NCBI GenBank assembly: GCA_030596305.1
Contig: JAUVKK010000031.1
Span: 1 to 8,056 of the forward strand
Reading direction: 5' to 3'
Source of the DNA: Helicobacteraceae bacterium
GTDB taxonomy: Bacteria > Campylobacterota > Campylobacteria > Campylobacterales > Sulfurimonadaceae
DNA length: 8,056 nucleotides
Below are positions 1 through 6,173 of the stretch, piece after piece (positions within the stretch are counted from its first letter, which is position 1; each line of letters starts with the position of its first letter). The position numbers were made by a program, and so were the translations under genes. The notes beneath the pieces were generated by a model. It was not told the DNA's origin, ran no database searches, and was given only the letters and a program-made list of their open reading frames with translations.

Positions 1-71
1 TCTCTCTGAGTCGGGGAGAACCAACTGGCTTGCAGGTTCATACTGACTGCTAGAACTAAAATCCATCTCAT
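1..71 (-). CDS. N-terminus of an unidentified, probably exported protein (partial)
   Basis: An ATG on the minus strand (71-69) is preceded by AAAAGGAG with six bases between GGAG and the start, a strong ribosome binding site. The 23 complete codons before the window edge read MRWILVLAVSMNLQA followed by SWFSPTQR: a short basic start, a hydrophobic core of about ten residues and an alanine-containing end, which is what a Sec signal peptide or an N-terminal membrane anchor looks like. A second ATG at 66-64 in another frame is eleven bases from the GGAG and gives a polar, unremarkable peptide, so I prefer the first. The rest lies outside the window and no family can be assigned. It points the same way as the phosphoesterase operon but is separated from it by a terminator, so it should be a separate transcription unit. 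Confidence 0.5.
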   Translation of the reverse strand, partial: MRWILVLAVSMNLQASWFSPTQR

Positions 72-190
72 ATTATGCTCCTTTTATTTCGCACCTATTT
101 AGCACTCAGGGTCTCAATTAGCACCCTTTTCGCATTGAAGATTGTATCACAGATAATCTATGAGTAGGTGATGAATAGCACCTTAGGCAC
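72..190 (-). promoter_or_regulatory. Probable upstream region of the left-edge gene, with repeated GTGCTA motifs
   Basis: No coding potential is evident here. On the minus strand the heptamer GTGCTAA occurs at 124-118 and 105-99, 19 bases apart (about two helical turns), and a related GGTGCTA lies at 182-176. A TACAAT sequence at 146-141 is a plausible -10 element with no good -35 partner. If it is used, the first two repeats fall in the leader just downstream of the transcription start. The promoter and operator reading is inference; only the repeats are directly visible. Confidence 0.25.
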
Positions 191-243
191 GGGCTTAGAT
201 GGCTGTAGAGTCGGTGGGGTGGGGGCTGTAGCGAATTGCATAT

Positions 244-257
244 TTACTATATAGTAA
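244..257. repeat. 14-bp perfect palindrome TTACTATATAGTAA
   Basis: This 14-base sequence equals its own reverse complement. It sits in the gene-free stretch between the phosphoesterase terminator and the left-edge gene. Its size and position would fit a dimeric repressor site or the AT-rich core of a promoter. Its composition is low-complexity AT, so chance is a fair alternative. Confidence 0.3.
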
Positions 258-288
258 TCTATATGTTTTTTCAAGGATTTATCATAAC

Positions 289-312
289 AAAATGCCATAT
301 TTAAGGCATTTT
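289..312 (-). terminator. Hairpin terminator of the minus-strand operon
   Basis: AAAATGCC at 289-296 pairs perfectly with GGCATTTT at 305-312 across an eight-base loop. On the minus strand the hairpin lies 24 bases after the phosphoesterase stop codon, and its 3' arm ends in TTTT followed by GTTATG. Because the arms carry A4 and T4, it could also work for transcripts entering from the left. The stem has only four G-C pairs plus A-T pairs, so it is of moderate strength, but its position is exactly as expected. Confidence 0.7.
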
Positions 313-336
313 ATGAAAATTTTTGCAAGAGAACTG

Positions 337-1479
337 TTATTTATATTGTTGACCTGGTCTAAGTGTCAAAACAGAGATCTCACTTGGTGCAAAAACACGT
401 ACTGGTGGGCCCCAGTAACCTGTTCCCCGGCTGACAAAGATCTGTTTTGAGGATGTTACTGCATGCAGACCTGCTAAAAACGGCTGTTGCAGCATGACTA
501 AAAAACCAAAGGGAAAAATTTGACCGCCGTGAGTATGACCGCTTAACATCAAGTCATACACCTTATCTTTGACAAGCTCAATACTTTTTGGCTGGTGTGA
601 AAGCAAGATAGTCGGTACGGTTTTGTCAACACCTTCAAACGCCCTGTAAGTATCGACAGGCAGTGTCTCAAAACGAATAGACTGCAGATCATTTATACCG
701 ACAAGGTTCAGAGCATTATTGCCGTCTCTAATCATAACACTCTCATTTAAAAGTGCTTTGACATTTAACTCAGGCATATAATTGGCAATATCCTCAGCAC
801 CATGATAATATTCATGATTGCCTAAAACAAAATAGGTGCCAAATCTGCTCTCCAGCTCTTTTAATGGTGAGAGGTCATCTTTGGCATCTTCTATCTTTCT
901 GTCAACAAGATCACCGGTGATGACAACGATGTCTGGTTTCAACGCGTTAATACGCTCAACGCACTCATGCACAAATGCTTTACCTATAGTATTGCCAATA
1001 TGCACGTCGCTGAGTTGAACGATCGTCAATTCATCAAAGCCGAGGTCATCAATGAAAACATCCACCTTATTAAGCTCAGGTCTTTTAATACCGCCGACCA
1101 GACCCTTGATAATATAAGAAAATGCCAGGATCAGCATCGTCACGTCAAAAGCGATCTTCATAAAACGTCTACGGCCCTGATCAAAAGGGATCTGCTGTGC
1201 AGTTGTGTGGACAAGATCGTAGAGCAGGGTGATAAAAAAGAGAGAGACAGTCACAGCAACTGAAAGGCTGAGTGTATAGTAGAGTGCAGGGGACTCGACA
1301 ATAGGGTGAAAGATCATCTGAACAACAAAAAAGATCTCAAGCACAAATACGGCTATTAAAAAGATAAAGCTGATGTTTTCTACATTAAAATGCAGACGTT
1401 TGACAAGTCTTTTGTAGATATATGCGTTCATCAGGTACATAACACCGATAAAGGCAAGCGGAAAGAGGGTGGTGCTCAT
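337..1479 (-). CDS. Membrane-anchored metallophosphoesterase (YaeI/YkuE-like) with twin-arginine motif
   Basis: This is a 380-residue calcineurin-type phosphoesterase. All metal and catalytic motifs are present in order: SDVH (157-160), GDLVD (189-193), GNHE (220-223), SHQ with H295, and GHTHGGQ (314-320). The N-terminal 130 residues hold four hydrophobic segments, roughly 4-21, 35-57, 66-89 and 109-129. Positive residues at 23-30 and 102-108 suggest that both of those loops are cytoplasmic, which puts the catalytic domain in the periplasm. GRRRFMK at 102-108 fits the twin-arginine consensus and directly precedes segment four; Bacillus YkuE, a relative, is a known Tat substrate with this motif at its N-terminus. 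YaeI/YkuE relatives have been linked to lipid or envelope substrates, but the substrate here cannot be read from sequence. The ATG overlaps the upstream gene's TAA by one base (TAATG), so translation is probably coupled. The family call is secure; the topology is inference. Confidence 0.93.
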   Translation of the reverse strand: MSTTLFPLAFIGVMYLMNAYIYKRLVKRLHFNVENISFIFLIAVFVLEIFFVVQMIFHPIVESPALYYTLSLSVAVTVSLFFITLLYDLVHTTAQQIPFDQGRRRFMKIAFDVTMLILAFSYIIKGLVGGIKRPELNKVDVFIDDLGFDELTIVQLSDVHIGNTIGKAFVHECVERINALKPDIVVITGDLVDRKIEDAKDDLSPLKELESRFGTYFVLGNHEYYHGAEDIANYMPELNVKALLNESVMIRDGNNALNLVGINDLQSIRFETLPVDTYRAFEGVDKTVPTILLSHQPKSIELVKDKVYDLMLSGHTHGGQIFPFGFLVMLQQPFLAGLHAVTSSKQIFVSRGTGYWGPPVRVFAPSEISVLTLRPGQQYK

Positions 1480-2222
1480 TACTCTTTTACCTCATAATCA
1501 ATATTCTCTTTTTGCATATAGTCAATAAACAGTGAAAAGTATTTGAGCGTCAACTGCTCGTCATACGAGGCTACCGACATCTCTACGTTTGCTTTTGCAT
1601 TGACAAACATTGGCAGCGATGAACATTCAAGCTCTGCAGGAAGACTTTTCATAATCGTAATAAAGCGCTCTTCACTGCAACGTGCGAGAAAGGTCTTTCG
1701 AAAAAGCGGTCTGTTCTGAGGTAAAAAGCGTTCAATAGCCTCTTCAACCATGGTATGTGCCATCTCTGGAAATCCGGGCATAAAGAAAAAACGGTCGTCC
1801 AGGAAAAAGCCCGACATATTATTGACAGGGTTTTTAAGAAGAGAAGCATCTTCAGGTAGCTCTGACATATGAATACGGTTTGGAAATGCACCTTCACCAA
1901 AACGCTCGACAATGTCTTTTTCAAACTGCTTATGACGAACTAAAGCTTTTGACGTAAAGACCTCCGCAGCAATTTCACGTGTAAGGTCGTCCGGAGTAGA
2001 CCCGATACCGCCAAAACAAAAAAGTATGCTTCTATCATCATACAACACACGTCTGAAACTGCTTGTTATAAGTGCCTTATCATCTTTGATGATCTCTACA
2101 CTGTAGAGTGTGTATCCGCGTTCAGCAAGCGTTTTTTTTACAAAATCAAAGTGTTTGTCGACTCGACGGCCGTTTAAGATTTCTGAACCGATGATAACAG
2201 CATAAATGTGGGGTTCATTCAC
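1479..2222 (-). CDS. MoaB/MogA-fold protein, CinA N-terminal-domain type
   Basis: This 247-residue protein belongs to the molybdopterin-binding (MoCF_biosynth) fold as found in the N-terminal half of CinA. Visible motifs are GSEILNGR (12-19), where CinA proteins have the GDEL-like start of the domain, FGGIGSTPDD (70-79), the glycine-rich binding loop with its acidic pair, NP at 131-132 and PGFP (149-152). The C-terminal deamidase domain of full-length CinA is absent, so nicotinamide-nucleotide deamidase activity should not be inferred. The start is GTG at 2222-2220, supported by AAGGAA six bases upstream. The gene is first in a two-gene operon with the phosphoesterase. Short proteins of this kind are usually annotated as competence/damage-inducible or molybdopterin-binding, and their real role is poorly defined. 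A role in cofactor or nucleotide metabolism is possible but not shown here. Confidence 0.88.
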   Translation of the reverse strand: MNEPHIYAVIIGSEILNGRRVDKHFDFVKKTLAERGYTLYSVEIIKDDKALITSSFRRVLYDDRSILFCFGGIGSTPDDLTREIAAEVFTSKALVRHKQFEKDIVERFGEGAFPNRIHMSELPEDASLLKNPVNNMSGFFLDDRFFFMPGFPEMAHTMVEEAIERFLPQNRPLFRKTFLARCSEERFITIMKSLPAELECSSLPMFVNAKANVEMSVASYDEQLTLKYFSLFIDYMQKENIDYEVKE

Positions 2223-2336
2223 GGAATGTTCCTTATTTAATAAATATTTCTTATAGTTTAGGTTTAGTTATTCTATTAATATTTGAAAAAGTTTAATAAT
2301 GTTTAAATTAATAATGAATGACTAGAAAGGAAAAGC
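2223..2336. promoter_or_regulatory. Divergent promoter region between the MoaB-like operon and the fad operon
   Basis: This 114-bp, strongly AT-rich spacer separates two operons pointing away from each other, so both promoters must lie here or slightly inside the genes. For fadD, TAATAAT at 2294-2300 is a reasonable -10 element giving a leader of about 30 bases. TTAATAATG recurs exactly at 2293-2301 and 2308-2316. For the minus operon, TATAAG at 2255-2250 is the best -10 candidate. Neither has a recognisable -35 box. AAAGGA at 2326-2331 is the fadD ribosome binding site. I see no FadR- or PsrA-type operator that I would defend. Confidence 0.45.
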
Positions 2337-4049
2337 ATGTTTGACTTTAACACGCTTCCAGAACTTTTTACACATATTCAACACAACATAAGAGTGCCAT
2401 ATTATCTTAATTACAGAAACAATGAAGAGTGGGAAAGTATCTCAAGTGAGACCTTTGTTCAGACGGTGCAAAGCTTGAGTGAAAGCTTTAGAAGTGTCGG
2501 TGTTGTCAAAGGGACAGCCGTCGGTATAGTCTCACCGTCATCACCATTTTGGCTGATGGTTGACTTTGCTTTGCAAAACATCGGTGCAGTGAGTGTTCCA
2601 ATGTTTTTCAACATTGCCACAGAAAATCTGGTTTATGAACTTGACGATGCGGATGTAGAGTACCTGTTTATTGCCAATATAGACGAGAGTAAAGAGCTGA
2701 AACAGCTTCTGAACAGTATGAAATGTGTTGTGGTTAAAGATACGCTGATCGATATCAGCAGTGAGAACATATACACTTGGAACGAATTTCTAGGTCTTGA
2801 GTACAAAGGTAACGATGAGATAACAATCAAACCTGAAGACCTTGCTACCATCATCTACACAAGTGGTTCAACCGGTCGACCGAAAGGTGTAGAGCTTACA
2901 CACGAAAACTTGACCATACAGGTAAAAGATGCTGAGACTGCTCTGCCGCTGCGTCAAAGTGATGTGATGTTGAGTCTGTTGCCGCTTGCCCATATTTTTG
3001 AGCGTATGGTGATGTATTTCTACCTTGCAAGCGGCACAAAGATCTATTTTGTAGACGATGTTCAAAGAGTAGGAGAATATATCAAAGATGTCAAACCTTC
3101 TGTAATGTTGGTTGTACCAAGACTGTTGGAGAAGATCTATACAAAAATACACCTCAATATAGAAGAAGCACCACCTGCTAAACGTCTGGTAGCCGGAATT
3201 GCTTTTTGGTGGGCACGCGTGCGCAACCCGGATGTGGCGCAGCGTGGTTCTATCGACACTGTGTTTAACAAGATCGTCTATCAAAAACTGCTTGACGCCC
3301 TCGGCGGTAATCTGCGTCTGCTTATTTGCGGAGGGGCTCCGCTTTCCAAACCAATCTCAAAATTCTTTTTAAACATCGGTGTGCCGCTTTATCAAGGATA
3401 TGGATTGACAGAGAGTTCTCCTGTTATATCAGTCAACAGAGTTGAAAACAATCGCTGGGGCAGTTCCGGACAGCCATTTGAGCATGTAGAGGTAAAACTT
3501 GCAGCCAATAACGAACTGCTTGTCCGAGGTAAAAATGTTATGCGCGGCTATCACAAAAAACCAAAAGAGACCGCCGAAGCAGTAGACAGTGACGGTTGGC
3601 TTCATACAGGCGATTTGGCAAGTATAGATGATGATGGCTACATCACCATAATGAGTAGGTTAAAAGAGCTGTACAAAACATCCACAGGCAAGTTTGTACC
3701 AGCTATAAAGGTTGAATCTGCACTGATGCACAGTAAGTGGATCGAGTATGCAATGGTAGTAGCAGAAGGAAAGTCTTTTGTCACTGCCCTTATCTTCATC
3801 GATACACAGATGTTGGCCAAAACAGAGAAAAAAGATGAACAGGCACTTAAAAAGATCATTGATCAACGGGTAAAAGAGGTCAATAGACACTTTAATGAGT
3901 GGGAGCGAATACGTGATTATCTTCTTATTTTTGATACACCAACAATCGAGAGTGGTCTTATAACACCGTCTATGAAATTGATACGCAAAAAAGTAGCTGA
4001 CAAGTATGCCCATGAGATCGAAAATATCTATATGAAAGCAGGGACATGA
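2337..4049 (+). CDS. fadD: Long-chain fatty-acid-CoA ligase (AMP-forming)
   Basis: This 570-residue adenylate-forming enzyme activates fatty acids to acyl-CoA with ATP and CoA, the entry step of beta-oxidation. The core motifs are in order: YTSGSTGRPKG (174-184), the ATP-binding P-loop; YGLTES (355-360), the adenine/acyl-adenylate motif; GWLHTGD (420-426), whose aspartate holds the ribose; SRLKELYKTSTGK (440-452), the hinge; and TPSMKLIRK (543-551), where K547 is the expected catalytic lysine. The hinge and overall pattern are closer to the COG1022 long-chain group than to enterobacterial FadD, so the symbol is by function. The hinge motif begins with S where G is usual. AAAGGA five bases before the ATG supports the start. 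The gene heads the operon, and its TGA overlaps a following ATG. There is no signal peptide, so it should act at the cytoplasmic face of the membrane. Exact chain-length preference cannot be told. Confidence 0.95.
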   Translation: MFDFNTLPELFTHIQHNIRVPYYLNYRNNEEWESISSETFVQTVQSLSESFRSVGVVKGTAVGIVSPSSPFWLMVDFALQNIGAVSVPMFFNIATENLVYELDDADVEYLFIANIDESKELKQLLNSMKCVVVKDTLIDISSENIYTWNEFLGLEYKGNDEITIKPEDLATIIYTSGSTGRPKGVELTHENLTIQVKDAETALPLRQSDVMLSLLPLAHIFERMVMYFYLASGTKIYFVDDVQRVGEYIKDVKPSVMLVVPRLLEKIYTKIHLNIEEAPPAKRLVAGIAFWWARVRNPDVAQRGSIDTVFNKIVYQKLLDALGGNLRLLICGGAPLSKPISKFFLNIGVPLYQGYGLTESSPVISVNRVENNRWGSSGQPFEHVEVKLAANNELLVRGKNVMRGYHKKPKETAEAVDSDGWLHTGDLASIDDDGYITIMSRLKELYKTSTGKFVPAIKVESALMHSKWIEYAMVVAEGKSFVTALIFIDTQMLAKTEKKDEQALKKIIDQRVKEVNRHFNEWERIRDYLLIFDTPTIESGLITPSMKLIRKKVADKYAHEIENIYMKAGT

Positions 4050-4141
4050 AAATATCATATGTGATAGTAAGCACTGATAACAGAGATAAAAAAGAGTACG
4101 ATAGTACTAGGATCAAACATCACCTTGGAGGTGTGAGATGA
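4046..4141 (+). CDS. 31-residue ORF bridging fadD and fadI; possible leader or small protein
   Basis: Starting at the ATG that overlaps the fadD stop (ATGA, 4046-4049), an uninterrupted 31-codon frame runs to a TGA that overlaps the fadI ATG (ATGA, 4138-4141). It fills the entire 88-base gap between the two genes with a four-base overlap at each end. The product begins MKISYVIVSTDNRDKK, is basic and polar in its second half and matches no family I know. Its own ribosome binding site is weak (AGGGA one base from the ATG), so translation would depend on ribosomes finishing fadD. It could be a real small protein, a coupling device that carries ribosomes to fadI, the remnant of a lost gene, or a chance frame; codon evidence is too short to decide. 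Confidence 0.35.
   Translation: MKISYVIVSTDNRDKKEYDSTRIKHHLGGVR
4121..4133 (+). promoter_or_regulatory. Small hairpin occluding the fadI ribosome binding site
   Basis: CACCT (4121-4125) can pair with AGGTG (4129-4133) around a three-base loop. The GGAGG ribosome binding site of fadI is 4127-4131, so part of it is in the stem. Ribosomes reading the 31-codon frame upstream would open it, which would tie fadI translation to fadD translation. A five-base stem is weak and the pairing may be incidental. Confidence 0.25.
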
Positions 4142-5424
4142 GAGAGAGAATGGCAATTATAGAAGGTGTACGTTCACCGATAGCAAAAGCTGGCGGAAAG
4201 TTTAAAAACCTTCAGGCTGAGACCTTGGGTGCCCGCGTCGTTCAAGAGGCGGTGTTGCGCTCCGGTCTTGATTACAACGATTATGACGAAGTGATCATCG
4301 GCAATGTGTCACAACCGACACATGCAGCCAATGTTGCTCGTGTCATCTCGCTTAAGGCAGGGTTCAGTGAGAGTACCATTGCGTATACCGTACATCGTAA
4401 CTGTGCTTCAGGCATGGAGTCCATCACCTCGGCAACAGAAAAGATCCTGGCAGGCAGTGGCAGTGTCTATCTGTGCGGCGGGGTCGAGTCAATGAGTAAT
4501 GTACCTCTACTTTTTGGTACACAAATGAAAAACTTTTTAGAGAGTATTTCAAGAGCCAGGACCTTTCAACAAAAGCTTCAAACACTTCTTCACTTTCGTC
4601 CATCATACTTAAAACCGATCATTGGACTAATGCAGGGATTACGTGACCCGGTAAGCGGCCTGATGATGGGCTCAACCGCAGAAGTACTGGCCCAGGACTT
4701 TGGTATCTCTCGAGAAGAGCAGGACAGCTTTGCATTAAACAGTCACCTAAAAGCGTCATCGGCTCAAGTGAGAGGTGTTTTTGCCGAAGAGATCGTTCCT
4801 GTCATCTATGACCTGTCTCGCGGCAAGATAATGCAGGATGATGACGGTATAAGGGCCGAACAGTCCATGGCAGCACTTGGAAAGCTTCACCCCTTTTTCG
4901 ATCCTAAAAACGGTACGGTTACAGCGGGGAACTCATCACAGATCTCCGATGCTGCTGCCGCACTTACACTGATGAGTGAAAGCGAGGCTAAAAAACGAGG
5001 TATAGAGCCTTTAGGCTATTTAAGCGGGTTTGCTTATGCAGGTCTTGAGCCAAAACGAATGGGGATGGGTCCATACTATGCAACAGCAAAGCTCTTTAAA
5101 GAGATGGGCCTGACACTCAAAGATATGGATCTTATAGAGATGAATGAAGCCTTTAGCGTACAGGTTCTGGCTAACCTCAGAGCCTTTCCGTCTGAACGGT
5201 ATGCACAGTCACACGGTTTTGACGCCGCCTTGGGTGAGATTGATGAATCCATACTGAATGTAAACGGCGGTGCAGTTGCTCTGGGGCATCCGGTAGGTAT
5301 GACCGGCACACGTCTGGTCATTCACCTACTTAAAGAGCTTCGACGTCAAAACAAGGAGAGGGGACTGGCAACTCTCTGTATCGGCGGGGGGCAGGGCGCC
5401 TCACTACTATTGGAGGTTGTGTGA
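4138..5424 (+). CDS. fadI: 3-ketoacyl-CoA thiolase (FadI-type, trifunctional-enzyme beta subunit)
   Basis: This 428-residue thiolase cleaves 3-ketoacyl-CoA with CoA, releasing acetyl-CoA at the end of each beta-oxidation turn. The nucleophile is C89 in HRNCASGMES. NEAF at 336-339, GHPVG with H384 and the second active-site cysteine C414 in LCIGGGQG complete the catalytic set. The long, basic and hydrophobic loop at about 122-172 is characteristic of the FadI/mitochondrial beta-subunit branch, which uses it for membrane or partner contact. In contrast, NEAF and the LCIGGGQG ending resemble FadA/AtoB, whereas as I recall FadI carries HEAF. The start at 4138 is backed by GGAGG six bases upstream; the ATG at 4150 is 18 bases away. 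The gene immediately precedes the fadJ-type gene, the same order as the E. coli fadIJ operon, and overlaps its ATG by one base. It is expected to form a complex with the FadJ product. Confidence 0.92.
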   Translation: MRERMAIIEGVRSPIAKAGGKFKNLQAETLGARVVQEAVLRSGLDYNDYDEVIIGNVSQPTHAANVARVISLKAGFSESTIAYTVHRNCASGMESITSATEKILAGSGSVYLCGGVESMSNVPLLFGTQMKNFLESISRARTFQQKLQTLLHFRPSYLKPIIGLMQGLRDPVSGLMMGSTAEVLAQDFGISREEQDSFALNSHLKASSAQVRGVFAEEIVPVIYDLSRGKIMQDDDGIRAEQSMAALGKLHPFFDPKNGTVTAGNSSQISDAAAALTLMSESEAKKRGIEPLGYLSGFAYAGLEPKRMGMGPYYATAKLFKEMGLTLKDMDLIEMNEAFSVQVLANLRAFPSERYAQSHGFDAALGEIDESILNVNGGAVALGHPVGMTGTRLVIHLLKELRRQNKERGLATLCIGGGQGASLLLEVV

Positions 5425-6116
5425 TGAACAATATAAATTTTACCATCCATGACAATGGTGTCGGTGTCATCCTCTTTGACAACAGTACACTCGATGTAAA
5501 CTTGCTCTCAGAAGAGGTTCTTCTTGAACTAGAGCACTTGCTCGAAGAGATCAGCCAAAACAGTGAACTCAAGATCGTACTCTTTAAAAGCGCTAAAAAA
5601 GGCATCTTTATAGCCGGTGCTGACATCAAAGAGATCAAAGCACTTGACACAAGAGAAAAAGCACTTGATAAAGTACGCCAGGGACGGCGGATCTTAAGTT
5701 TTATCGCAACATTGAAAGTACCTACCTTGGCGGTTATAGACGGCGCTGCTTTGGGTGGAGGGTTTGAGCTTGCTCTTGCTTGTGACTTTAGACTAACTAC
5801 TGAAAACCCTAAAACAAAAATCGGACTACCTGAAGTAAGTCTGGGTGTTATGCCGGGTTTTGGCGGAACACTGCGACTGCGTAACCTGATCGGTCTACAA
5901 AAGGCGCTTGAACTGATACTGGGATCAAAACAGTTAAATGGTAAAAAGGCTGAGCACCTTGGTTTGGTCGATGCCTGTGTTCCAAGCGGTTATCTTGATT
6001 TCAAAGAGCAGCAGATGATCCTAGATATCTTAGATGATAAAAAACGTCAAAAGATACTTTCAAAACGTCATGTACCGACACTGCTTGAGCGCTTTTTACC
6101 GTCGCTTATATTTTAA
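5424..6116 (+). CDS. fadJ: Enoyl-CoA hydratase half of an interrupted FadJ-type multifunctional protein
   Basis: This crotonase-fold domain hydrates trans-2-enoyl-CoA to L-3-hydroxyacyl-CoA. IAGADIK carries the first oxyanion-hole segment and AALGGGFELALA the second. The two catalytic glutamates are both present, in GGFELA and in GLPEVSLGVMPGFGG (residues 115 and 137 from this start). The GTG at 5421 is an alternative start, but GGAGG at 5412-5416 is seven bases from the ATG at 5424 and only four from the GTG, and the ATG gives the typical TGATG overlap with fadI. The frame ends at a TAA after 230 residues. Free-standing hydratases are usually about 255-260 residues with extra C-terminal helices, and these are missing. 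The sequence follows FadJ up to the stop and beyond it in the same frame, so this is half of a two-domain enzyme. If translated alone, the domain lacks the linker helix that normally packs against it. Confidence 0.85.
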   Translation: MNNINFTIHDNGVGVILFDNSTLDVNLLSEEVLLELEHLLEEISQNSELKIVLFKSAKKGIFIAGADIKEIKALDTREKALDKVRQGRRILSFIATLKVPTLAVIDGAALGGGFELALACDFRLTTENPKTKIGLPEVSLGVMPGFGGTLRLRNLIGLQKALELILGSKQLNGKKAEHLGLVDACVPSGYLDFKEQQMILDILDDKKRQKILSKRHVPTLLERFLPSLIF

Positions 6117-6173
6117 TTCACAGAAAAAGAGGTCCTAAAAAAGACAAAAGGAAGGTACCCGGCCCCTCTCGAG

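Noticed and set aside
212..225. G-rich run GGTGGGGTGGGGG as a quadruplex
   Set aside because: It lacks four separate runs of three or more G; only a weak two-tier form could be drawn.
201..231. GGCTGTAG repeated at 201-208 and 224-231
   Set aside because: The copies are only eight bases with no further symmetry or context, and are easily due to chance.
72..336. tRNA or other structured RNA in the left intergenic region
   Set aside because: I found no cloverleaf, TTCRA arm or CCA-type end, and no hairpin other than the terminator at 289-312.
967..1263. 98-codon plus-strand frame inside the phosphoesterase gene
   Set aside because: It is antisense to the conserved catalytic motifs, has no ribosome binding site and encodes nothing recognisable.
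1479..2222. Full CinA (nicotinamide-nucleotide amidohydrolase)
   Set aside because: Only the MoaB-like domain is present; the C-terminal deamidase domain is missing, and the gene does not continue in the adjacent frame.
2868..3284. 138-codon minus-strand frame within fadD
   Set aside because: It is antisense to well-conserved adenylation motifs, and its cysteine/histidine-rich low-quality composition is typical of a shadow frame.
3660..4058. 132-codon minus-strand frame over the 3' end of fadD
   Set aside because: Its composition (C, F, I, Y-rich) is that of a reverse-complement shadow, and no start signal is present.
6114..6116. Recoding of the internal stop as selenocysteine or pyrrolysine
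   Set aside because: The codon is TAA, not TGA or TAG, and the aligned residue in FadJ is lysine, with no functional reason for a special amino acid.
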